Below are positions 7,185 through 19,100 of a stretch of 47,732 bases of DNA, one piece after another. Every line of letters starts with the position of its first letter. The stretch's first letter is position 1. The notes under the pieces were generated by a model. It saw nothing but the letters and a program-made list of their open reading frames with translations, had not been told where the DNA came from and made no database searches. This stretch comes from Planctomycetaceae bacterium (lineage in GTDB: Bacteria > Planctomycetota > Planctomycetia > Pirellulales > Thermoguttaceae), in the NCBI GenBank assembly GCA_012719125.1, contig JAAYAY010000389.1:1-47732 (forward strand), in the 5' to 3' direction. Made by a program: the position numbers and the translations under genes.

Positions 7185-9296
7185 CGTTACATCATCCGCA
7201 CCAAGACCCATATTCCTGTCACAGTTTCCTGGCTCTACGGTGTGAACACGGTCGGCGCTCTCGTGGGAGCCGGACTGGCGGGCTATGTTCTTCTTCCGAC
7301 CCTCGGGGCGCACGCGGCAGGCATAATCGCAGTCGCCGTCAACTTCGCTGTCGGCTCCGGCTTCTGGCTCGTTCACCGGCTGGCCGCAACAAGCCCAGGG
7401 ATTGAGTCGCTCACCCAATCCTCGGGACCGGTCGGAGTCGCTGCGGGACCCTCGCCGCGTTTCAGTGCCCTCGAACGCGCCTTGGTGCTTGCATTTGCTG
7501 CTTCCGGGTTCGCCTCCATGCTCTACGAGGTCGCCTGGACGCGCACGCTCACCATGATCCTGGGTACGACGACTTATTCCTTCACGACGATGCTCGTGAC
7601 GTTCCTGCTGGGAATCGCCCTGGGCAGCCTCCTTTTCGGAGCTCTGCAGCGTCTTGGAACTCCGAAAAACCTGTTCGTCTGGATTCAAAGCCTAGCCGCC
7701 TTCTCCGTTCTGCTCACGATCCCGCTGTTCGAGAAACTGCCCGTGATCTATCTGACCTTGCACGGATTCCTGCCGGGGAGTTGGATGGCCGTGCAAGTGC
7801 TCCGTTTTGCGCTGGCGGCCCTGGTAATGTTGGTCCCGACTTGCGCCCTAGGGGCGACGTTCCCGATCGTTAGCGCGGCCTTCGTAGGCGACACGACCGT
7901 GATTGGCAGGCAACTGGGTAGGGTTTACGCGATGAATACCGTGGGAACGGTCCTCGGGGCGACCCTGGGAGGATTGGTTCTGATTCCGGCCCTGGGAATG
8001 CAAGCAACCATCATCGCCGGCGCAATCACCAACGCGCTGGCGGCAGTCCTGGTGATCTTGGCCGACCCGAACGCCTCACTCAAACGTCGCTTGATTCCGG
8101 CAATGGCCGTGTCGGCGACATTCGCCTTGGGGATCGCGTCGCTGCGTCCTTGGTCTCCTCTGGTGATGAACAGCGGAGTCTACGTCTACGCCGACCGTTA
8201 TCAACAGATGCTCAGTCGCGTCGAAGCGGCTACCCAAGGTGAACTGGACCTCAGGGGACGCAACGCACGAGAGCTTTGGGAAATGGCGATGAAGCAATAC
8301 GAATTGCTCTACTACGGCACGGGGCAGACGGCCACTGTGGCCGTCATGCAACGCAGCGACGGCGTACGGTTCTTGACCATCGACGGGAAAACCGATGCAA
8401 GTACCGGCGGGTCCCTCGACATGAAGACGCAGATTCTTCTCGGGCAGCTTCCGCTCTTGTTCCATCCGCGCCCCGACAAGGTCTTCGTCGTGGGCTTCGG
8501 AAGCGGTATGACGGTCGGGTCGGTGCTCACTCACGACGTACGCGTCGTCGATTGCGCGGAACTGTCCGGCGAGGTCATGGCGGCCTCGCGCTATTTCGAC
8601 GAGGTGAACCACTCTCCGCTCGACGACGACAGGACGCAGATCATCCAGCGCGACGCCCGAAACGTCCTCCTGACGACGGCGGACTGCTACGACGTCATCA
8701 TCTCCCAACCTTCGAACCCATGGATTGCCGGCCAGTCCAACCTGTTCTCACTCGAATGGTATCAACTGGTGGCAAAACGGCTGAATCGCGGCGGGCTGTT
8801 CGCTCAATGGCTTCCCGCCTACTACATGTCGCCGCAGGATCTCAAAGTGGTCATGCACACCATGCGCGTGGTGTTTCCCAATGCCACCGTCTGGACGAGC
8901 GGCGCCATGGGGGACGTCATCCTGATTGCCAAGAACGGTTCGGAACTGCAGATCGACTGCGAAGTATTGAAGCAGAGATTGATGCGGCCTGTGGTGTTCA
9001 CCGATATCCAACGCACGGGCCAGGATCCGCTCCTTCTGACGTTCGAGACCTTTGTAATGAATGAAGACGAACTCGGAATGTTCCTGTACGGAGACCTCGA
9101 GTCTCCAATTCGTCTCAACACCGACGACCATCTGGTCACGGAGTTTTCGACACCCAAGCAACTTGCCCGGCACCAGGTGGTGCAGGAATTCGCCACCCCC
9201 GACCAGCTCAAAGGCAACCCCAGATCATTGGCCAGGATTATCACGAATCTGAACGGGAGTCCAGCTGCAGTCTCAATCAACAATCGCGAGGGCTAG
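7185..9296 (+). CDS. Fused membrane/spermidine-synthase-like protein, N-terminally truncated
   Basis: The readable product starts in the middle of a domain, at RYIIRTKTHIPVTVSWLYG. It runs through VNTVGALVGAGLAGYVLLP, the last part of a first multi-helix membrane module. A second complete module follows: FASMLYEVAWTRTLTMILG through YAMNTVGTVLGATLGG. A soluble SAM-fold domain comes next, with the glycine-rich GFGSGMTVG, acidic CAELSGEV, RDARN and SQPSNPWIAGQSNLFS. The family usually has five or more membrane helices before the LYxxNTxG motif; these are absent. There is no start codon at the homology border, and the frame upstream is antisense to the histidine kinase. The biochemical role of this family is poorly known, and polyamine synthesis should not be assumed. 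Probably a pseudogene or a rearranged allele. Confidence 0.8.
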   Translation, partial: RYIIRTKTHIPVTVSWLYGVNTVGALVGAGLAGYVLLPTLGAHAAGIIAVAVNFAVGSGFWLVHRLAATSPGIESLTQSSGPVGVAAGPSPRFSALERALVLAFAASGFASMLYEVAWTRTLTMILGTTTYSFTTMLVTFLLGIALGSLLFGALQRLGTPKNLFVWIQSLAAFSVLLTIPLFEKLPVIYLTLHGFLPGSWMAVQVLRFALAALVMLVPTCALGATFPIVSAAFVGDTTVIGRQLGRVYAMNTVGTVLGATLGGLVLIPALGMQATIIAGAITNALAAVLVILADPNASLKRRLIPAMAVSATFALGIASLRPWSPLVMNSGVYVYADRYQQMLSRVEAATQGELDLRGRNARELWEMAMKQYELLYYGTGQTATVAVMQRSDGVRFLTIDGKTDASTGGSLDMKTQILLGQLPLLFHPRPDKVFVVGFGSGMTVGSVLTHDVRVVDCAELSGEVMAASRYFDEVNHSPLDDDRTQIIQRDARNVLLTTADCYDVIISQPSNPWIAGQSNLFSLEWYQLVAKRLNRGGLFAQWLPAYYMSPQDLKVVMHTMRVVFPNATVWTSGAMGDVILIAKNGSELQIDCEVLKQRLMRPVVFTDIQRTGQDPLLLTFETFVMNEDELGMFLYGDLESPIRLNTDDHLVTEFSTPKQLARHQVVQEFATPDQLKGNPRSLARIITNLNGSPAAVSINNREG

Positions 9297-9481
9297 CCCG
9301 AAATGGCAATGAACACAATCATGATCCGGCACGAGTCTTACCCGACGCGTTCGCCGCCGGGATTCTGCCGCGTACCGAATACGTTGCTTTGTCGTCGACA
9401 GGGCGCTCGTCAACCGGCAGGGCACCCTAATGCCTGCAAGTAGGCTTTCGCCATACCCTATTCTCCAATTGGAACCAAATC

Positions 9482-12277
9482 ATGTTCAACCGTTTGAAGA
9501 TCCGAACCAAACTGTTCGCAGTCATGGCAATCTTGGCCCTGGTGGCGATCGTTACCACGACCGTTGGAATCACGAAACTCGGCGAGATCAACGGCCGCCT
9601 GAATTTCATTGTCGACAACACGTCGACCAAGTGCCTGCTGGCAGCCAGAGTGCAGCAGGACATGTTGGCGATCCATCGCGCCGAGAAGAACCTGATCCTC
9701 GCCAATGAAACGGGCGAAATGGATCGCTACGCCGCGGAAATGGCCGACGGTGAGAAGTCGATGAAAGAGAAGTTGGAGCAGATGGTTCAGCTTTCCGATC
9801 AGGAAGAAAAATCGCAGATCGATCAATTCAACAAGATCTACGAGAAGTTTGCTGCCGTTTCCGCCCAGGTTCAGGCCAACAGCCGCAAGAACACCAACAA
9901 TCAGGCTGCCGAACTTTCCAGAGGAGAGGGACGGCAACAGTTCGACGCGGCAGCGAATTCGCTCAAGCAACTCGCCGATCGAAACGACAAACAAAGCACG
10001 GAGATGAACCAGTCGGCCCAGAGCTTGGCCGCCCAGGCACTCAAGGGGGCGAGGCTCGTGCAGGACTTGTTGCGAGTTCATCGGGCCGAAAAAAATCTGA
10101 TCCTGGCCCCCAACGACCAGGAACGCGACAAATACAACGGCGTCCGAAAGGATACGATGGCGCAGGTGCACGCTGCGGTCGCTGAACTCCGGAAAGAGGC
10201 TGTTGCGGAAGACGTCGCACTACTCGACGACTTCGGCAAGAAAGCCGCCGAATTTGAACGCATCAGCGATCGGGTGGCCCAAGCCGCCGCAAAGGACGAC
10301 GCGGACCAGGGCACTCGACTATCCACGGGCGAAGGACGAGAGGCCTTCGACGTCGCCGAGGCTGCTTTGAAACGTTTTGTCGATTCGACCGATCAATCGT
10401 TGGGCAAGTGCAGCAAAATGGCCGACGAAGCAGCCACGAGGGCGCTCCTCGCTGCACGTTGCATCCAGGACCTGATTTCGCTCCAGCGTGCCGAGAAGAA
10501 TCTGATTCTCGCCATGGATCCCAAGGAGATGGAAGGTTATTCCACAACGATCAGCGAGACGGACAGAAGTCTCCGCCAGAAGATCGCTCAGCTCGAGGCG
10601 ACCGCCGACGAAGAAGGCAAGCAGGATCTGGCCGCCTTCCTCCAGGGCTACGAACAATGGCTGGCTACGGACAAGCGGGTTCAAGAACTTTCAACCGAGA
10701 ACAGCAACGAAGTAGCCCGGCAGATGTCGTGCACCCAAGGTCGTGCCGCCTTCGACGAAGCGGCACAAGTCATGCGAAGCATCGCCGATAGCGCCGATCG
10801 CGCTATGATCGCCGACGGCAAAGCCACCGATGAAGCGTATGCCAGCGCGACGTGGCTCATGTACGGCGTCGGTTCCATCGGAATTCTCATCTCCGGCGTT
10901 CTGGCATTCGTCATCATTCGGAGCATCGTCAAGAATATCAACAAGGCCGTAGACGTCATTCAACGCTTTGCCGACGGAGATTACAACCAGCGGCTCGACG
11001 TGAAGACCAGGGATGAGGTCGGCGTCATGGCCGTATCTCTCAATCAGGCCATTGAAGCGACTGCCAAGGCAATGCAGGACGTCAAGGATGCCGCCGAGCG
11101 CGAGCAGAAGGCTCAAGCCGAAAAGGCCGAGGAGGAACGCCGGCGCGCCGAAGCACAGCGCAAAGAAGTCGAAGAAAACGAGCAAAAAGTGCGTCACATC
11201 CTCGAGGTCGCCGAACTGGTCGCCAAGCGAGATTACTCCCGAGAAGTGGAAGTCACGGGCGACGACGCACTCGGCCAACTCGGTGACGGACTTCGTGACT
11301 TCTTCGCCAACAAGAAGCAGCTCGAAGAGGAAGCCGACGAGGCCGCTCGGATCGAAAAGGAACAGGCCGAAACGCTCCGACGCAAGGTCGATCACCTGCT
11401 GAGCGTCGTGGGGGCGGCGGCCGAAGGTGATCTGACCAAGACCATCACCGTCGAAGGCGACGAGCCGGTCGACGAACTGGCGGCCGGCATCAAGCGAATG
11501 CTGCAAGATCTGGCCGGCATCATCGGCCAGGTGACCGAAAGCGCAGCCCAATTCAACGAGGGTGCTCGGGTGATTGCCGAGAGTTCCCAGTCCCTGGCGG
11601 CCGGGGCCCAGACCCAAAGCTCCAGCGTCGAAGAGATCTCAGCCTCGATCGAAGAACTCAGCGCCTCGATCGATCGGGTCAAGAACAACGCCCACGAGGC
11701 CGACGACATGGCCAAGAAGACCAACACGCTGGCCGAGCAGGGCGGACAGGCGGTCCAGAAGTCGACCGAAGCCATGGAACTGATCCGTACCAGCTCCGAT
11801 CAGATCGCCGAAATCATCCAGGTGATCTCGGAAATCGCCAGCCAGACGAACCTGCTGGCCTTGAACGCAGCCATCGAAGCCGCCCGGGCGGGCGAGCACG
11901 GCATGGGCTTCGCCGTCGTGGCCGACGAGGTCCGCAAGCTGGCCGAACGCTCCAACCAGGCGGCCGGCGAGATCACCTCGCTGATCAAGGAATCGAGCAA
12001 CCGCGTTCAGGAAGGAGCCCAATTGAGCGACGAGACCGGCAAGGCGCTCAAGGAAATCGTCGAGGGCGTCCAGGCCACCGTCGCCAAGATCACCGAGATC
12101 GCCGCCGCCACCGTCGAGCAAGCCACCAACGCCCAGCAGGTTTCCGAGGCGATTCAAGGAGTCGCCCAGGTTACCGAACAGGCGGCCGCCGGCAGCGAAG
12201 AAATGGCTTCCAGCAGCGAAGAACTCGGAGCTCAGGCCGGAACGCTCAAGGAACTGGTTGCCCGCTTCAAGGTCTAG
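9482..12277 (+). CDS. Methyl-accepting chemotaxis protein with three sensor modules and poly-HAMP
   Basis: A 931-residue chemoreceptor. TM1 is at about residues 12-30 and TM2 at about 459-483. Between them are three successive helical-bundle modules of roughly 135 residues, each carrying RAEKNLILA (near residues 65, 200 and 336) and a later (G/Q)GR(E/Q/A)xFD segment. They are clearly internal duplications of a 4HB-like sensor. After TM2 comes a HAMP domain ([19 protein letters not shown]), a charged coiled coil and a second HAMP-like unit ([19 protein letters not shown]). A third HAMP-like unit ([19 protein letters not shown]) precedes the signalling domain with the hairpin tip [20 protein letters not shown]. 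No CheR-docking pentapeptide ends the protein (LVARFKV). It is followed at 12454 by cheW, its likely coupling partner. Confidence 0.95.
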   Translation: MFNRLKIRTKLFAVMAILALVAIVTTTVGITKLGEINGRLNFIVDNTSTKCLLAARVQQDMLAIHRAEKNLILANETGEMDRYAAEMADGEKSMKEKLEQMVQLSDQEEKSQIDQFNKIYEKFAAVSAQVQANSRKNTNNQAAELSRGEGRQQFDAAANSLKQLADRNDKQSTEMNQSAQSLAAQALKGARLVQDLLRVHRAEKNLILAPNDQERDKYNGVRKDTMAQVHAAVAELRKEAVAEDVALLDDFGKKAAEFERISDRVAQAAAKDDADQGTRLSTGEGREAFDVAEAALKRFVDSTDQSLGKCSKMADEAATRALLAARCIQDLISLQRAEKNLILAMDPKEMEGYSTTISETDRSLRQKIAQLEATADEEGKQDLAAFLQGYEQWLATDKRVQELSTENSNEVARQMSCTQGRAAFDEAAQVMRSIADSADRAMIADGKATDEAYASATWLMYGVGSIGILISGVLAFVIIRSIVKNINKAVDVIQRFADGDYNQRLDVKTRDEVGVMAVSLNQAIEATAKAMQDVKDAAEREQKAQAEKAEEERRRAEAQRKEVEENEQKVRHILEVAELVAKRDYSREVEVTGDDALGQLGDGLRDFFANKKQLEEEADEAARIEKEQAETLRRKVDHLLSVVGAAAEGDLTKTITVEGDEPVDELAAGIKRMLQDLAGIIGQVTESAAQFNEGARVIAESSQSLAAGAQTQSSSVEEISASIEELSASIDRVKNNAHEADDMAKKTNTLAEQGGQAVQKSTEAMELIRTSSDQIAEIIQVISEIASQTNLLALNAAIEAARAGEHGMGFAVVADEVRKLAERSNQAAGEITSLIKESSNRVQEGAQLSDETGKALKEIVEGVQATVAKITEIAAATVEQATNAQQVSEAIQGVAQVTEQAAAGSEEMASSSEELGAQAGTLKELVARFKV

Positions 12278-12295
12278 GAACCCATGCGAAAAGAG

Positions 12296-12395
12296 CCGGG
12301 GCCGCATTCACTTCGAAGCGCCCCGGCCGAATCCGCTCAAACGTTACACTCCCCTGTGCCCGGGCCGCCGCACCTCCCCTCGCAGCGGCCCGGGC
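12296..12395. terminator. Two GC-rich hairpins between chemoreceptor and cheW
   Basis: GCCGGGGC (12296-12303) pairs with GCCCCGGC (12320-12327). An 11-bp stem GCCCGGGCCGC (12358-12368) pairs with GCGGCCCGGGC (12385-12395). Neither is followed by a T tract, so they may stabilise the messenger or attenuate read-through rather than act as classical terminators. Confidence 0.45.
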
Positions 12396-12453
12396 CTTCC
12401 CCCAACAAGAAATCACGGCATAAGCCGTTCAAGAACACGCGGAGAAACTCATC

Positions 12454-12957
12454 ATGGCCGCCGACTTGCAAGAGCACTCGCAGGCACAGGGCGATCCGGA
12501 ATCGACCGGCACGATCCAACTGGTCAGTTTTCGACTAGCCGACGAGACCTTCGGCGTCGAGATCACCAAGGTCCGCGAAATCAACCTGATGTGCGAAATT
12601 ACCCACGTACCCCAATCGCCGCCCTATGTGAAGGGGCTGATCAACTTGCGCAGCAACGTAATCCCCGTCGTCGATCTGCGGACCCTCTTCGGGCTTTCCG
12701 AAACCGAGCTCGACTCCGATAGCCGAATCATGGTCATGCAGGTCGGCTCGCGGACGATTGGCATCATCGTCGACGCCGTCGACGAGGTGCTTCGCGTTGC
12801 CCAAAAGGACGTCGCTCCACCTCCACCGACCGTGGCCAGCCTCGGACAAGACTACCTCACCGGACTGGTCAGGCTGAAAGACCAACTGCTGATTCTGCTC
12901 GACGTCGACCAGCTCCTTGGCGGCGAGGAAATGTGCGTCGGAGCCGATCACCCTTGA
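12454..12957 (+). CDS. cheW: Chemotaxis coupling protein CheW
   Basis: A 167-residue single-domain CheW. The family pattern is clear: LVSFRLADETFGVEITKVREI at the first strand, then PQSPPYVKGLINLRSNVIPVVDLRTLFGL. MVMQVGSRTIGIIVDAVDEVLRV follows, with a final LILLDVDQLL. CheW links chemoreceptors to the CheA kinase beneath the membrane. The gene follows the chemoreceptor at a distance of 176 bases, so the two probably work together. No cheA, cheB or cheR is in the window, so the kinase must be elsewhere. The start chosen (ATG 12454) gives a short charged tail before the first strand. Confidence 0.93.
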   Translation: MAADLQEHSQAQGDPESTGTIQLVSFRLADETFGVEITKVREINLMCEITHVPQSPPYVKGLINLRSNVIPVVDLRTLFGLSETELDSDSRIMVMQVGSRTIGIIVDAVDEVLRVAQKDVAPPPPTVASLGQDYLTGLVRLKDQLLILLDVDQLLGGEEMCVGADHP

Positions 12958-12983
12958 TCGAGGGGGTCTTGCCATTACTCCAG

Positions 12984-13026
12984 ATCGGGCCATCGGGCCT
13001 CCCTCTCGCGGGCCCGGCGGCCCGAT
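12984..13026 (+). terminator. Hairpin after cheW
   Basis: ATCGGGCC (12984-12991) pairs with GGCCCGAT (13019-13026), with an inner GGGCC/GGCCC pairing. It lies 27 bases after the cheW stop. No T tract follows. Confidence 0.45.
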
Positions 13027-13189
13027 TCACGTTGGCTGCGGATTCTGACGAGTGTGCCGAAAACGCGGCCCGCAAATCCCACGATGCACGGGTTTCTGAA
13101 TGACATGCGCAGGTCGCCATGATAGACTCGAAACTATCGCGACTGGTTCGCAGTATTCGACACCTCTGTGCAGCATGGGAGAACCATTC

Positions 13190-16100
13190 ATGGGCGCCTT
13201 CTCGCGACGACGCATTGCTTTGGGCCGGACTCTTCAGCGTCGATCCCGCGGCCTTCGGCTGGAACCCCTCGAGTCGAGGACCCTCCTCTCGGCCACACCG
13301 ACCGACGACAGCTTCCGCCTGGCCATCTTCGCCGACAGCACGGAGGTCGAGATCCCCGCGAACTTGGGGGTCGCGTCCGACGACAGCACGCAGTCGCTGT
13401 TCACCGTCGACGCAAGCGGCGAAATCTACCTCGATGCACCCAGCGGCCAGAAACTCGGCGACCTCTTCGACGTCTGGCACAACAACGCCGGGATGGCGGG
13501 CAACCGGGCCGACGCCGTCCTGACCGAGGATCAACTTCTCGGCAATATCGAAGTCGGCGACAAGACCGTCCAGATGTTCGTCAACGGCCAGGTCTCCACC
13601 GCGTTCGAAAACTACGCCGTCCAGGACGGCGACCAGATCGTGCTCCTCTACGGCTCCAATGCGGTTCTGTCGCTCAATACGAACTACGGCCCGATCGTCG
13701 TCGAGTTGTTCGAGACGGACACGCCGATCACGGTCAACAATTTCCTCAATTACGTCAACGACGGCGACTACGTCAATTCGTTCTTCCACCGATCCGTCGA
13801 AGACTTTGTCATCCAGGGCGGTGGTTACAGCACCGATTCGACCACCTTCACCGACACAGACCAGTTCTCCGATGTCCCCGAGGATTCCCAGATCCAGAAC
13901 GAACCGGGACTCCACAATGTTCGCGGCACGATCGCCATGGCGAAACTGACGGGCCTACCCCACAGCGCCACGAACCAATTCTTCGTCAATCTCACCGATA
14001 ACAGTTCGAATCTCGACACCCAGAACGGCGGCTTCACCGTCTTCGGCCAGATTCTCGGCATGACGACGGTCGACACGATCGCCGATCTGCCGATCACGCC
14101 CGCTTCCACGATCGATACCACGATCAGCGCAGAGGACGAAGCCATTTTCTCCAACTTGCCTTTGGGCACGGGCAACCAACTCGTCGTCATCCAGAGCATC
14201 GCCGGCCAGGGCGAAATTTCCGGAAAGAAGTTCTTCGACGAAAACGGAGACGGAAACTACGACGACGGCGAGGAACTCCTGGCCGGTGTGACCGTCTACC
14301 TGGATGCCGACGATAACGGAGTCCTCGATTCCGGCGAAACCTGGACGATTACGGAGACCGACGGTTCGTACCGCCTTCAGGTGCCGGCGGGCACCTACGT
14401 GGTACGTTCCGAACTGACTTCGGGACGCATCGCAACGTCTCCCGCCAATCCCGACAGCCACACCGTAGTGGTGGAAATCGGACGCGAACAGACCGGCATC
14501 GATTTCGGCGAGAACCTGCCCGCACCCGGCGGCATCGATCTTCTGGCCGCTTCCGATACCGGGGACGCCGACGACGACAACTTGACCGGCAAGAACAACG
14601 CCGACCAAACGTCTGTGCTGCAATTCCTGGTCACCGGAGTGACGGTCGGAGCAGAAGTGCAGATCTTCGCCGACGGCACGCTCATCGGCAGTGCCGTGGC
14701 CTCGACCGACGAGGTCACGATCACGACCGACGGCACGTACACGCTCAGCGACGGAGTGCACGGTATCACTGCCATACAGACGCTCGGCGGTACCAGCGAA
14801 GCGTCGGCAGCACTGCCGATCATGATCGACACGACGCCGCCGGCCGGATTGACCAACCAGGCTCCGGATACGGCTCAGGTCGGCGTGGCGTACTCGTTCG
14901 ATGCCGATAGCCCCGAGGAAGGCGCCGTATCCTATTCGCTCGTGGACGCTCCGGCCGGAATGACCGTCGATGCGGCGACCGGCCTTATCGACTGGACTCC
15001 GGCCGGCGACCAGGCCGTGCCGCAATCGTTCGACGTCGTTCTCGCCGACGCGGCAGGCAACGCGACCGCCCAGAACGTCCAGTTGTACGTCCTGGGTGTG
15101 ATTCCCGCCTATCCGGACGAGTATACCGTCGATGAGGATACGACATTGACGGTCGACGCTGCGGCGGGCGTGCTTGCAAACGATGGCACCGCGTCCGGCC
15201 CCCTCACCGTGGAGGTCGTCGAGCAGCCGGCCCACGGAGATCTTGTCCTGAATCCGGACGGTTCCTTCACCTATACGCCCGACACGAACTTCCACGGCGT
15301 CGACCGCTTCACCTACAAGGCGACGAACGACGCCGATGACGAATCGAACGTGGCGCAAGTGACGATCACGGTGAACGCAGTCAACGATGTGCCCGTCGGT
15401 GCCGAAGACGCCTACACCATGGCGGAAGACACGACGTTCGCCGTGCCGGCAGCCGCCGGCGTGCTGGCAAACGATACGGACGCCGACGGCGACGACCTGA
15501 CGGCAACGCTCGTCGATCAGGCGGCCCACGGCACGGTGACCCTGGGAGAGGACGGCTCGTTCTCGTACGTACTCGATGCGGACTACAACGGCACCGACTC
15601 GTTCACCTACAAGGTCAACGATGGAACCGCCGATTCGGAGGTCGTCACCGTGTCGTTCACGGTCACCAATGTCAACGACGCTCCGGTGGCGGCAGCCGAC
15701 GCATACACGATGGACGAGGACGGCACCTTGGAAGTCGTTGCGGCCGACGGCGTGTTGAGCAACGACACGGATATCGACGGCGACGCCCTCAGCGCAACAC
15801 TCTCCGTCGAGCCGGATCACGGCACCGTCGTTCTCGTGGCCGACGGGGCGTTCGTCTACACGCCCGACCCCAACTTCTACGGCACCGACACGTTCAGCTA
15901 CCGGGCGTCAGACGGCACTGCCACGTCGTCCGTGACGATCGTGACGATCACCGTCAACCCGGTTGCCGAGGAACCGATCGATCTCGGAGCCGTCGACTTC
16001 CTCCTGCTGCCCGTCGACGATCTCTGGCTGGCCGATCGCACCTACACGCTCGAAACGACTCATGACGGCTACCTGACCTTCGAGGCCCTTGGCTCGGCGG

Positions 16101-19100
16101 CCGAATCCGTGACCATGACGCTCTACGACGGCAGCGGCACGGAACTGGCCGTCTCGCAGTCCGCAAGCGGCAGTCAACGAATTGACTGGCTGACGACGGC
16201 CGGCACCTCCTTCACGCTGATAATGAGCGGAAGTGCAGGCGACGTCGATTTGCGGATCGCCAATCTCCTGAACCACGACGGCACGACGGTGACCGTGTAC
16301 GGCACCGCCCAGGCCGACGATTTTCTGTTCAGCGCCGAACAGTCGCGAAACATCACGATCAACGGCGTCTTGTATGCCTTCAGCGACGAACAGGTGTCGG
16401 TTGTGACTTTCGATGCCGACAAGTCGGTCGACGACGCGGGAAGCGACATGGTCCGAATCGAAGGCTCGGCGCTGGCAGAAACGCTGACCACCACTTTTGA
16501 AGGTGCGGAACTGGTGCCGACGATGGTTTTTCAGACGAATCCCGGTGCGTCTCAACCGTTCGTCGTCACGGCCACGAACTTCGAACAACTGCTCGCCTGG
16601 TCGCGTTCCGGAGCGGCCGACACGGCGGTGTTCCAGGACTCGCCCGGCCGCGACAAAGTCAAGGCCCTTCCCGGCCAGAACCTGTCGTTGATCCGGAGCA
16701 TGAGCGGCTACGCGAGCTTCTATCGGCGGGCCAAGTTGTTCGAAGAGGTCCGTTTTGTCGGCGCCAACAATCCTGCCGACGACCAGGTCGTCTTCTTCGA
16801 CGCCCCGGGATCGGACCATTTCGAGGCGGACGCCGAGACCAGGGACTATCAATTGACAACCGAGACGGGGCTCGTGTGCGCGGCGAGCGATTTCTCGCAG
16901 ATCCTGGTTCAGTCTCAGTATGAAGGCGGCAATGACACCGCGGCCTTCGTCGATTCCAGCCAGAACGACAAGTTCGTGGCCCGGCCGGGCAAGGCGAACC
17001 TCTATTGCCTCATCGAGGGTAACGAATTCGACCTGGTCGTCCGGAACTTCGATGCGGCGACCGTAGACTTCGTCAACGGCGGGTACGACAAGGCTCGTTT
17101 CACCGATTCGTCCGGTAGCGACCACTTCGTCGGCAACCCGGAGAGCAGTACGTTCACCGGCCCGGGATTCGATTTCACCGTTCGCAAGGCCGAAGAGGTT
17201 GCCGTCACATCGTTCCACCAGGGCGATGGCGACACCGCGGAACTGCACGATACCGCTCTCGACGACCTGCTCCGATGCTGGTACGACGGCGAGAACCATC
17301 CTTGGGCACAGTTCTGGACCCCCGACGACCTCGGGCGGATGCTCTATCAGCTCGTCGACGTCGAAGAGATCGACGCGTACGGAACGACGGGCCTTAACAC
17401 GGCGCTAATCGACGGGGCCGACTTCGTCGAACTCCACGGTCTGTGGAACGCAGACACCGTGCCCGTTGCCGTGGACGACGCCTACTCGGTCGACGAAGAC
17501 GCCCCGCTGACCGCGACCGCCGCCAACGGCGTGCTCGCCAACGACACCGATGCGGACGGCGACCCGCTCACCGCCGTCGTCGTGACCCAGCCGGCTCACG
17601 GCACCGTCTCCTTGAACGCCGACGGCTCGTTCCTCTATACGCCGGCGGCCGACTACCACGGCACCGACTCCTTCACCTACAAGGCGAACGACGGCACCGC
17701 CGATTCTCCTGCGGCCACGGTAACCGTCACCGTCAATTCCCTCAACGACGCCCCGCTGGCCGTCGATGACTCCTACACCGTTGTGGCGGACGGAGAACTC
17801 ACCGTGGACGCCGTCGCCGGCGCTCTTGCCAACGACTCCGACGCCGACGGCGACCCGCTCACCGTCGCCCTCGTGACGGCACCGACTCAGGGCACGCTGG
17901 CGCTCACCGCCGACGGTTCCTTCACCTACACGCCGAACGCCGGTTTCCACGGCACCGACTCCTTCACCTATACCGCAGGCGATGGAACGGCTGATTCTGC
18001 TCCGGCAACCGTGACGATCGTCGTGAACGTTCCCGCCAGTGCGGCCGACGATACCTACTCAATCGACGAGGACGGCACCTTGACCGTCGATGCGGCGGGC
18101 GGCGTGCTCGCCAACGATAGCGACGCCGACGGCAACTCCCTCACCGCCATCGTCGTGACCCAACCGGGGAATGGAACCCTTACCCTCAACGCCGACGGCT
18201 CCTTCGACTACGCGCCCGGCGCCGACTTCTACGGTACCGACACCTTCACCTACGTGGCAAACGACGGATACCACGATTCGACTGAAGCAACGGTAACCGT
18301 CACGGTCAATCCGGTCAACGATTTGCCCGCGGCAAACGACGATACCTACTCAGTCGATGAGGACGGTACCTTGACCATTGACGCGGCGGGCGGGGTGCTG
18401 AACAACGACGCCGATGTCGACGGCGATGCACTCAGCGTTGCATTGGCAACCGGGCCGAGCCACGGCACGCTGACGCTCAACTCCGACGGGTCCTTCGAGT
18501 ACCAGCCCGAGGCAGACTTCCACGGCGCCGACACCTTCACCTACACGGCAAACGACGGAACTGGCGATTCGGCCGAAGCGACCGTGACGATCACCGTCAA
18601 CCCGGTCGCCGACGCCCCCGTGGCAAACGACGATTCTTACAGCGTTCCGGTGAACGGCTCGTTGACCGTGCAAGCCTCTTCGGGAGTCGCGGCCAACGAC
18701 ACCGACGCGGACGGCGATACGCTCACGGTCTCCGTGGCGACCGGACCTGCCAACGGCCAACAGACGCTCAACGCCGACGGCTCCTTCACTTACACGCCGA
18801 ACGCCGGCTTCCACGGTACCGATACCTTCACCTACACCGCCAATGACGGAACGACCGATTCGGCGCCGGCCACGGTGACAATCGACGTGAACACGCTCGC
18901 CAGCGCCGTCGACGACACCTATTCAGTCGACGAAAACGGCACCTTGACTGTCAACGTGGCCGACGGGCTCCTGAACAACGACGCCGATGTCGACGGCGAT
19001 GCGATCAGCGTTGCGCTGGCGACCGGGCCGAGCCACGGCACGCTGACGCTCAACGCCGACGGTTCCTTCGAGTACCAGCCCGAGGCCGATTACTACGGCA

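Noticed and set aside
13955-15820. Long minus-strand reading frame opposite the giant surface protein
   Set aside because: Its Val/Gly/Arg/His-rich periodic sequence is the mirror of the cadherin-like repeats; there is no ribosome site or known motif.
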